Of a stretch of DNA of 40,168 nt, positions 32,501-40,168 are shown piece after piece. The notes below the pieces were generated by a model. That model was not told the DNA's origin. It was given only the letters and a program-made list of their open reading frames with translations, and did not search any database. The DNA comes from Nemertoderma westbladi (lineage: Eukaryota > Xenacoelomorpha > Nemertodermatida > Nemertodermatidae), in assembly GCA_032718475.1 (NCBI GenBank), contig JAUCBJ010002192.1, positions 1 through 40,168 of the forward strand. The letters run 5' to 3'. The position numbers were made by a program, and so were the translations under genes. Every line of letters begins with the position of its first letter. Within the stretch, counting starts at the first letter, position 1.

Positions 32501-35500
32501 ATTAGTGGTTATTAATGTATTATTATAGTATGGTTAATAGTAGTTAATGTATTAGTGATTATTAGTGGTTATTAATGTATTATTATAGTATGGTTAATAG
32601 TAGTTAATGTATTAGTGATTATTAGTGGTTATTAATGTATTATTATAGTATGGTTAATAGTAGTTAATGTATTAGTGATTATTAGTGGTTATTAATGTAT
32701 TATTATAGTATGGTTAATAGTAGTTAATGTATTAGTGATTATTAGTGGTTATTAATGTATTATTATAGTATGGTTAATAGTAGTTAATGTATTAGTGATT
32801 ATTAGTGGTTATTAATGTATTATTATAGTATGGTTAATAGTAGTTAATGTATTAGTGATTATTAGTGGTTATTAATGTATTATTATAGTATGGTTAATAG
32901 TAGTTAATGTATTAGTGATTATTAGTGGTTATTAATGTATTATTATAGTATGGTTAATAGTAGTTAATGTATTAGTGATTATTAGTGGTTATTAATGTAT
33001 TATTATAGTATGGTTAATAGTAGTTAATGTATTAGTGATTATTAGTGGTTATTAATGTATTATTATAGTATGGTTAATAGTAGTTAATGTATTAGTGATT
33101 ATTAGTGGTTATTAATGTATTATTATAGTATGGTTAATAGTAGTTAATGTATTAGTGATTATTAGTGGTTATTAATGTATTATTATAGTATGGTTAATAG
33201 TAGTTAATGTATTAGTGATTATTAGTGGTTATTAATGTATTATTATAGTATGGTTAATAGTAGTTAATGTATTAGTGATTATTAGTGGTTATTAATGTAT
33301 TATTATAGTATGGTTAATAGTAGTTAATGTATTAGTGATTATTAGTGGTTATTAATGTATTATTATAGTATGGTTAATAGTAGTTAATGGATTCTCTTTC
33401 TTCTTTGCACAACAATTTATGCACTCATAATACTCGTTTGTGATGGTATTATTACGTTACTACGTTTCTTATTCAACCGAAATTCAAGAATTCTACTTGG
33501 CCATTCTACTTGAACTATTTTGTTCTTACGATTGTGTGATTCACATTAAATCGGAGCGACATGATTAAATTCCATCGCTTCGACGAGAAAACTAGAGTAA
33601 TGTGACTGGAATTATATGCTGTACTATGTTGTATAAGAGAGCTTTAGAGATAAAGAGAGGTTTAAAAGTATTTTGTTTCTTTGTTATTTGCACAATAGAT
33701 CAATAATGCTATGTATACGTTGGCCATTTATGAGTGTTTCATATATCATGCTACGTGAGTTACAATTCACATGACTGCGTGGGAGAGATTTCCAGATAAA
33801 TTTCAAATCTTCGTCCTGGTCATTCGAACCTTCGTCATGGGATAATAAACAACTAAAGTTTGTTATCTTTGGCCCATACAAACTTTGTTCGTCTCATTCG
33901 GACCTTCGACCCATTACCCAGTTGTTTAGGTAGACGTTTAGGCAGCCATAATCTACAGAAATAATATAGAATCTTCGACTGGTTGTTTGGTGAGCCACGA
34001 AGTAAGCGAGTTTTATTAGCTTATGGGTACAGCTGTTTCAACTGTTGTCTGTCGGTTTGTTTGTCTTTCGGTCTGTCTATCGGCAAATGCAAACGTGGAA
34101 AAACTCTCTTTCTTGTATTTTTCGTGCCACATATTCACATTTTAAAAATACCATAATCAACCAGAAACAAAATTTTTCAGTGTCATATACGAATTCAGCT
34201 ACACGGAAACAAACGCATAAAGTTCATAAAACCACGTTGATTTGTTAATGATTTATCATTATCAAATATGTTCTTTGCACTGCTGTACTTGTTTTTTCGT
34301 GCCAAGGGGGTAGACCTACTGTACAATCAAAATTACCCGAAAGTTTCTTTGAATGTTATATTTGAGTTTTATAATTCTGATCAGTATCCAAAAAACCGTT
34401 TTATATCGAAAATAAATTTTAGCTGCCAAATACCTTTTGAAAATTTTCGTATGACAAATACTGGAGAGCCCGAATGAAACCACAGCACAAAAACAAACAT
34501 AGCTACTGTATATACTGTAATTGGCGTTTGCGAGGTTGGATAGCCCAATAAATTTTATGAAAAGTGACGAAATCTCAGTTTTCCCAACACACCTGGCTCA
34601 AAGATTACACAAAAATTATAAATTTATCTCCCCGCAGGCCAAATTGGAACACTGGGATAATGATGATTCTGCTGGGGGAATAAGGAACAAGTTTGAATTG
34701 TGGGGCGAGCCACGAAAGTAAGTGAGCTTAGCACACGGGTATCACAAAGTCAATTGGAGTGTCTGTCTTTCTGTTGTTCTGTCGCGTCCAATTTCTAAAC
34801 GAAGTTAATCCTCGATAAAATCTAACCAAACTTGGTACACATGTTGCTTAGCAAAAGTTTAGAAATTTTCCAAGTAGAATTTGCGTGTGGCTTTCGAGAA
34901 GCTAAGATAATGCAGTTAATTAGTTGATTACAGTAAAAAAACAGCATATTTCTGGCGGACCTTTAATGGGAAATAATTATTTTCTAGTATAAGATTTAAA
35001 TAATTATACTTAAAAATTATACAGCTGGAATCCCCATATCCCATTCCATAATAGTGTTTAATTAGTTCAAATGATTTACATTAAGAAATGTGTCTTCAAT
35101 TTTAATTGACCTATACGTAATTTACTCATTAAAATTCCCCGTATCTCCATTCTATACTTTCAGGTCTCTCATTCCATGGTGTGCTTGCTTTTGCATAGCT
35201 GGGAACCACCCCAACCACCCCCCCCCCCCTTCCCACAGATTTCGTGCGCGAGAGGTTACCTTAAGGTTAGAAGAAGTTACCTAGGTCTACAAAGAAGCGT
35301 AGGGAGAAATCCAAACCGATGGAAAAGCGAAATTGGCCTAAGAAAGAGTTAAAGACAACAGTAGTGCTTTGAGAAAAACCTACTTAAATTGTCGCCGCCC
35401 AAAAAGGAGGAGATAGAGCAAATTCAAAGAGAGCACACTATTCTTGGTTGTATCCCATGGTGGCATAATCACCACCAAATATAATAACAGAATCAGGAAA

Positions 35501-38500
35501 CGTAAAAGATATATTTATTAACCATTAACTGAAACCTGGTCAAAATAAATACTGACTATTATTCTTATTCAAAATTACCAAGTCACATGAAGTTTATTAT
35601 CAATAATATCAAATAATATATATCGAATAATATCAATAAATGTTTTTACGCCATCATCATTAACTTTATTAAACCCGGAGGATGTGGGGAGTAATACGAC
35701 CCCACCCGTGCCGTGGTTTAGCAATTATGTTTCTCAATGAAACAGCGTTCGGATCTGAACTTACAACTTTTCCAAAAAACCTTTTCAAGATATAGCACTT
35801 ATGAATTGTACCATACCGTCATCTCATTTTTTTGTTCCACGGTCTTTTGGGGTTCGGAATTCGACGGAGAAATGTGCTAGAGACTTGAAACTTGTTATTA
35901 TTGTGGTGTTAAATTATGTACCAAATTGAAGAACCAAAAGAAAATCTATCTGTTCTGAATCCAACGGAATGAATCAAAAAGGAACTGGACACCGGAACTG
36001 GAACTGGAGTTCTGGTTACTTGTTTATTTTGTCATACAGTATTGTACCTACGTAGATTCCAAAACTGATATTTATACTGTAGTAAGTCATTGATTTTAAA
36101 ATGTATTTTTCAGCGTCCCAAAAAAAGCTTAACTTTTATATCTTTTCATTATATGTTTTTTGTTTTTTGTTCATTATGACTGCCAACATTTTCACACTTA
36201 GGTTAGCACTATATTCAATTTACTCTTAAAATATTAATCTGCTAACATTTACACAGTGCAGTTAGCGCTATATTAACTTTACTTGTAAAATATTATACTG
36301 CTAACATTTACACACAAAGTTAGCACTACAGAAGATTCAACCAATATATTGATGCACACATGAGACGCTAGGGGGCGCATCGTAATTTACACATACACAT
36401 GTCCGAGTTTACAAAAACTTTAAAGTGCTAACAGCCAATACAAACTGAAAGCAAATTTGCACCAATCATGTCTTTAGAATTCATTTGGCAGGTTTGGTTA
36501 GCACTTTAAGTTAGCACTTTAAAAAAGTTAGCACTTTAGCTTAAAAAGCTGCTGTGTAGTTAGACATTTAGGGGTTCTACAGACACCACCTAACCGCTAC
36601 TCAAGTGAAGGGAAATTACATCTATATGACAGGGATCAGTGTAAGGAGCCAGATTTACTATAAGCTAGCTTGCTTATTGTTTATGATTATATTTATTTTA
36701 AAACACAAATTTTAATTCAACAAAAACACAAATTTCACAAACGTTAATACCTGCCTGTTATCAATCCTCTGTGCGCCTTTGGGTTGTTGGGGTGGTTCAG
36801 ATTAAGAGCGGGGTTAAAAGGGAGGAACTTTCCCCGGTTTGGTTAAATTTCTTAAGTACTGATTGAATGGATGGTATTTATGATTTTACTTTTAACTCAT
36901 ATTTTAAGTTGGTACACACCAATATACGGATATGAGAGGAATCCGATTGCCAGTTATTTGCACGTAATGACGTCATAACTAACATTCCCTTATGAATTAA
37001 CGAGGTCGCTTTGATGGATTACATTATAATGCAGTTATGCCAATAGGTTTTGGATAGCACTACTACTCTCGGATTCCCGAAAACCTTTCATTGAAACGTT
37101 TTCATTATTTGCTTGTAGGATTATATTACCCCATCATACAATAAGTTCAAAAAAATTACTCATTATGGCTCATAAATTTTTCTATTATTTCTACTCACTG
37201 CAGAACGGTTCATTGAAAACTAGGAAATTATAGAATGTTAACATTTTAATATCAAATTATACTGTCACTATTTATATATGAATTTATTTACGAGACTACT
37301 GGATAGATTGACAGATATGATTGTAGGCTTTCAGGTGCACAGCACACATTGGTTGTTTACATGACTAGTTAGGCTCCTATTGGGAAAAGGTACGCAACAT
37401 GTTGATTTTGTAATTAAGAATCGCGTACAATGACAAATAGGGTTTTATAGGATTCCAATTCAAACAAATAACGTACATCGGCCTACACCGCACATCGACT
37501 TACACCGCACATCGGCGTACATACATCGCACTTCGGCCTACACCGCACATCGGTCTACAATGCACATCGGCCTACACCGCACATCGGCCTACACCGCACA
37601 TCGGCGTACGTACATCGCACTTCGGTACATCGCACATCGGCCTACACCGCACATCGGTCTACAATGCACATCGGCCTACACCGCATTTCGGTGGTATCGA
37701 TTACATCGATACGTCATTATGATGCAGTGTTGGCCAACAACTCTTAAAGACACAGTTCACATATTATTCAGCCATAATCCATATCCACAGAATTACTGCA
37801 ATTTGAATCACTAGAGGGAGCCAAACGGCTCCCAGCTCATTAGAACAGGCTGCTTCTAGTGTGGCTTTTTTTATTAACTCCAAAAAGACCAAAATTTTGA
37901 CAGTTCACTTTGGAAGTCCTCAGTAAATCTCTGACCGGATTAGCATAAGCTCAAAGGATGGTATGCTTGAGCATGAGGACGACTTCTGTTTCCTGGGATT
38001 ATGGATCCGGAAGTCAGGTGAGGACCTTCGAATGCGTAAGGGAAAGGCATGGGCGGCATTGAATTGGCTTTCCAGGATTTGGAAGTCACATAGAATTCAA
38101 AATTCAGAATTCATAGAGACAAAATGTTTTTGTTAAGCTGACATAGCATCGCAATGTGCAGATTCAATGCAGCAGGCCGATTACAGTAGTAGCAGTTGTA
38201 GTAGCTATTTGAATTGGGGAAAATTGTATAATTAACTAACTAACTTGTATATAAATATATATATTATATTCGAATAGGCAACTATTATTTTACGATATGT
38301 TATATAATTGTTATAGCCTATTTTATTGTCTTATAAATAACGAAACTTGACAGTAAAGTTATCGAAGGTAGACAACACCCACAAACAAAATAAATAAATT
38401 AAAATAAGAGATTTATGTTTACATGTTTATATTGTTATTGGACGGTTAACGAACATCCGAGTATGGCAATATTCGAAATTTTGGTATTTAGTTGTTTTAG

Positions 38501-38992
38501 TTGAATTTTCAACTATTATTTAACTAAACACCTCAAAATTATTTGAAATAATTAGTTAACTTGTCACTTATATTTATTTATTTGGGTTTAGTTAAACTAA
38601 TTAAAAATAATTATGCTATCGTTAAAAAATAATATAATTTGCAACTGATTAACATTTTTATCAATATAATTTTATAACATTATATTTAGCATAAGATTAA
38701 TATTATTTCAGTTTTAGTTGTTTTTGCTCAACCTGATGATTTCCGTTCATTCGAGTTGGATTTGATGGAACGGAGCGGCGATCACGAGATCCATGAACGA
38801 CGTGGTCCTTTCCGCAATGGGAAACGGGGTCCGGGACTGCAGGGCGCGACGGATATCGGGACGGCGAGTGGCGCGTTCCCATCCGGGGATCGCGGAATAT
38901 CGATACGACGGGGACCCTTCCGGGGCGAGAAACGCACCGAGAAGTTCTACCAACAGAAGAAACGTAGGGGTCCCTTCCGCAATGGGAAATAA
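29567..38992 (+). CDS. Secreted neuropeptide precursor with GPFRN-amide repeats, two exons
   Basis: Exon 1 is 29567-29621 and exon 2 is 38712-38992. The intron (29622-38711) has donor G|GTAAGT and acceptor TTATTTCAG, phase 1. The joined frame is 111 residues. Residues 1-24 form a textbook signal peptide split by the intron: MISRGSVYTIAALSITIS, then VLVVFA, with likely cleavage before QPDDF. The rest is a prohormone. After Arg-Arg (48-49) comes GPFRN-Gly-Lys-Arg (50-57); after Arg-Arg (84-85), GPFRGE-Lys-Arg (86-93); after Lys-Lys-Arg-Arg (101-104), GPFRN-Gly-Lys at the very C-terminus. Gly before a basic site predicts C-terminal amidation, giving two GPFRN-amides; the middle copy lacks it. 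Spacer peptides include TEKFYQQ. No family is recognised; the Arg-Asn-amide end recalls neuromedin U, but homology is unproven. Expected to be secreted from neurons or endocrine cells. Confidence 0.85.
29947..31169. repeat. 64-bp minisatellite, about 19 copies, in the precursor gene's intron
   Basis: The unit contains CCAATATATTAAACTGTTGA, TCTAGCTAGTAGAGTAGTTC and CAGTTCGTCCATCGCCAACG. Most copies are identical. The first has GTAGACCTCTATAGCTAG in place of GTTGATCTAGCTAG, and three near the edges read GTCAATCG or GTCCAATCG. The array lies 325 bases after the exon 1 donor. No coding potential is seen. Confidence 0.95.
31273..33389. repeat. 60-bp minisatellite, about 35 copies, in the precursor gene's intron
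   Basis: The unit contains TAATAGTAGTTAATGTATTA, GTGATTATTAGTGGTTATTA and ATGTATTATTATAGTATGGT. Every complete copy that I compared is identical, with no substitution over about 2.1 kb. It begins 104 bases after the 64-bp array. The unit is itself built of related TTAATGTATTA/GTTATTAATG words. Confidence 0.96.
33390..33979. other. Intron sequence, no gene seen
   Basis: Part of the precursor gene's intron. The phrase CATTCGAACCTTCGTC/CATTCGGACCTTCGAC occurs twice (33822, 33896). An antisense 65-codon frame at 33684-33881 has no recognisable feature. Confidence 0.45.
33980..34080 (+). repeat. Dispersed repeat family A, copy 4 (5' end only)
   Basis: GGTGAGCCACGAAGTAAGCG followed by TTAGCTTATGGGTA and CTGTC-rich sequence, matching the start of the copies at 9755 and 34695. 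The similarity fades after about 34080. Confidence 0.55.
34081..34694. other. Intron sequence, no gene seen
   Basis: AT-rich with three short open frames (67, 69 and 66 codons) that carry no recognised motif and lack splice context. They are probably non-coding. Confidence 0.4.
34695..35230 (+). repeat. Dispersed repeat family A, copy 5 (most complete)
   Basis: Contains the 5' block TGGGGCGAGCCACGAAAGTA, the middle blocks CCAAACTTGGTACACATGTT and TATAAGATTTAAATAATTAT, then CATTCCATGGTGTGCTTGCT and the C tract at 35218-35229. It joins the blocks seen separately at 9755-10205 and 11240-11640. Confidence 0.75.
35231..36180. other. Intron sequence, no gene seen
   Basis: No sustained open frame, RNA gene or obvious repeat. 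35230-35460 is a little GC-richer. Confidence 0.45.
36181..36545. repeat. 60-bp diverged tandem repeat and TTAGCAC-motif cluster
   Basis: Two and a half copies of a unit with TGCTAACATTTACACA and GTTAGCRCTATATT are followed by isolated copies of GTTAGCACT: at about 36202, 36262 (GTTAGCGCT), 36319, 36498, 36511 and 36529 direct, and near 36425 inverted (AGTGCTAAC). The cluster is not explained by the other repeat families. Confidence 0.6.
36690..36900 (-). repeat. Dispersed repeat family A, copy 6 (inverted 3' part)
   Basis: Reverse complement of the blocks at 8085-8185: CAACCCAAAGGCGCACAGAG, GGTATTAAC and TTTTAAAATAAATATA. It lacks the long C run. Confidence 0.6.
36901..37460. other. Intron sequence, AT-rich, no gene seen
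   Basis: No open frame, RNA gene or repeat recognised. Confidence 0.45.
37461..37692. repeat. 17-bp minisatellite (ACATCGGCCTACACCGC)n
   Basis: About 12-13 imperfect copies of a CATCGGCCTACACCGCA unit. Variants such as GTCTACAATGC and GCGTACATACATCGCACTTC recur in the same order, showing a higher-order repeat of roughly 100 bp. The His/Thr/Ala-rich frame across it is a repeat artefact. Confidence 0.8.
37927..38136 (+). pseudogene. Non-LTR retrotransposon reverse-transcriptase fragment
   Basis: 69 open codons with DDFCFLGLWIRKSGEDLRMR and KGKAWAALNWLSRIWKS. These correspond to the Y-L-G-S-W-I...D-x-R-x-R-K-A-x-A-W-x-A-L...I-W-K-S segment that follows the reverse-transcriptase catalytic core, also visible at 9105-9225 in the larger relic. 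It ends at a TAA and nothing recognisable continues. It is inside the precursor gene's intron, in sense orientation. Confidence 0.65.
38137..38711. other. Intron 3' end, AT-rich
   Basis: Very AT-rich, with many TTAGTTA/TAATTAA words, leading to the exon 2 acceptor TATTATTTCAG at 38701-38711. No gene is seen. Confidence 0.5.
38804..38989 (+). other. Peptide-repeat region of the precursor (three GPFR copies)
   Basis: The three core copies start at 38804, 38912 and 38969. At DNA level they are still related (GGTCCTTTCCGCAATGGGAA, GGACCCTTCCGGGGCGAGAA, GGTCCCTTCCGCAATGGGAA), so they arose by internal duplication. Copies 1 and 3 encode identical peptides; copy 2 has changed AAT-GGG to GGG-GAG-like codons, losing the amidation glycine position. 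This exon is markedly GC-richer than its surroundings, supporting real coding sequence. Confidence 0.85.
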
Positions 38993-39639
38993 ACAACTGT
39001 GATAACTAACGCTACTCTCAGAAAAATGAAATTCATTTCGTGGCTATTTTATAGGTTATTTTAGAAATGAAATAATGCATTCAATTTTTTGACTAAGTAA
39101 TTACTTAATTATTTTTAGTTATAAATTGAATTTATAAATTTTAAAGTCGCTAAATTGTGTAGATAATAGTATGGGTAGAATACTTTTGATATACCCGTAT
39201 TCGTAAATGCCTGTTGTAGTAAAGTTGAACTACATTGTCAAATATTATTGGTATAAAATACTTGAAGTGATATTGTAGTAATTGGAAAGGTGTTTTTAAT
39301 GAAACTTGGTAGAATATTATACTGTAAAAAAGGATGGCATAGGCACCCAATGATAAAATTTTTAGTGGATTTTTAGCCTTTACTATGTTTGAAACGCCAG
39401 TGATTACTACACCCAATACACTGAGAGAAGACTAGTTAGTTGTCAGCGAGAATAGAAGAGAAACCTACTGGTACCCGCTCAGAGATTAACATCTTGTATT
39501 GTGGGTCATATCGGAGAACGTATCTAATCTCGATCGCTGCAAAATTATTAAAGCAAAAATAATGTTGATTCGCAACAGTCATCCGGTAGAAAGATCTGCG
39601 TTGGGATGGTAAAGGTATCCCTATAGCATCCTGAAACCA
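38993..39639. other. 3' flank of the precursor gene
   Basis: Should hold the precursor's 3' UTR. No canonical AATAAA was found close to the stop; AAATAATG at about 39070 is the nearest weak candidate. The antisense 88-codon frame at 39150-39416 has no recognised feature. Confidence 0.4.
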
Positions 39640-39800
39640 TTTCAGGCCGTTAAGGATCTTGAAGTACTATCTGCAAAGTTGGACATTCAATTACAACTGT
39701 CTGTCATATTTGTGGACTTCTTCAAGGCAATGGATTTTGGCAATGGATCCATGACATTCATTTCACAGACTGATTTCACGAATTGCATGTATATTTATTT
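39640..39800 (+). pseudogene. Reverse-transcriptase fragment around motif A (weak)
   Basis: The translation LSVIFVDFFKAMD resembles the motif A region of non-LTR reverse transcriptases (compare FVDFKKAFDS at 8758 in this window). It is preceded by a plausible helix, AVKDLEVLSAKL. The second half of the motif is altered and no other domain block is visible, so this is a small, badly decayed piece. Confidence 0.45.
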
Positions 39801-40168
39801 GTTAACAGTATAATAGCAAGAAGATCAAACTACTGCCAGTTATCGTTAATTCTGATCTGAGCAATAGTTGATCGATAGAAATACCATTACCTCTCTGTGC
39901 GACATGACGATTTCTTGTATGTGATCATGAATAATATGTTGTTCACAGAAGATCTCCCCACCCACCAAGTCAACGCATGGTCTGTTATATCCTAGCTGTT
40001 CAGGATATCGAGTTAATAGCGCAATGTTAATACCACAAACAAAAACAAATGTGTTTAGAGGGTTTTAACAACTAATTGAATTTTAAAAAATTATTGGAAA
40101 GGAGCAGGTTGCATTGGGTGTTATCTAACCAAAAATAATAAACGAAACGAAACGTTACTTCACTTGCC
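39801..40168. other. Intergenic to the window end
   Basis: No open frame, RNA gene or repeat recognised. Confidence 0.5.

Noticed and set aside
29947-33389. CRISPR-like array
   Set aside because: Repeats are contiguous with no spacers and lie in a eukaryotic intron.
38703-38996. Antisense open frames of 97 and 68 codons over the peptide exon
   Set aside because: They are shadows of a GC-rich coding exon; the sense frame has a signal peptide, splice site and repeated processing sites.

Overview
This is a eukaryotic, almost certainly metazoan, genomic window: AT-rich, gene-poor and repeat-rich. Supporting evidence is GT-AG introns, a calmodulin-family gene, a secreted precursor with dibasic/amidation sites typical of animal neuropeptides, Penelope-like and non-LTR retroelement relics, a tRNA-derived SINE, a foldback transposon and several long minisatellites. 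A marine invertebrate is likely; the sequence alone does not fix the phylum. Nothing here looks bacterial, and there is no CRISPR array, rRNA or intact tRNA gene.

Layout. 1-1213: intergenic. 1214-2404 (minus): an intronless UBE3D-type E3 ubiquitin ligase. 2768-7052: a 4.27-kb foldback element. It has perfect 24-bp terminal inverted repeats, arms made of a 10-bp satellite in opposite orientations, a 9-bp direct repeat exactly at both edges, a duplicated SINE in the left arm and a coding-like island in the centre. 7930-11640: copies of a dispersed poly-C-containing repeat around a dead non-LTR reverse transcriptase (8330-9668). 11940-13870 (minus): a dead Penelope-like element (reverse transcriptase plus GIY-YIG endonuclease), with scattered and partly inverted pieces at 14.5, 15.5 and 17.9 kb. 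16555-18895 (plus): a three-exon divergent calmodulin-like gene whose first intron carries a MITE-like inverted-repeat element and a Penelope 3' fragment. 19.4-22.9 kb: relics of transposon coding sequence and intergenic DNA. 23200-29030: a 39-bp minisatellite of about 149 copies.

29567-38992 (plus): a two-exon gene that I assembled across a 9.09-kb intron. Exon 1 encodes the start of a signal peptide. Exon 2 completes it and encodes a 111-residue precursor with three GPFR-type peptides between dibasic sites; two of them are GPFRN followed by Gly-Lys, predicting GPFRN-amide. No family I can name matches it. Its intron contains two more minisatellites (64 bp x 19; 60 bp x 35), further dispersed repeats and a retroelement fragment. 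After 38992 there is only intergenic DNA with one more degraded reverse-transcriptase fragment.

The genes do not form a pathway. The best candidates for something undescribed are the GPFRN-amide precursor and the foldback element with its captured-looking central segment.
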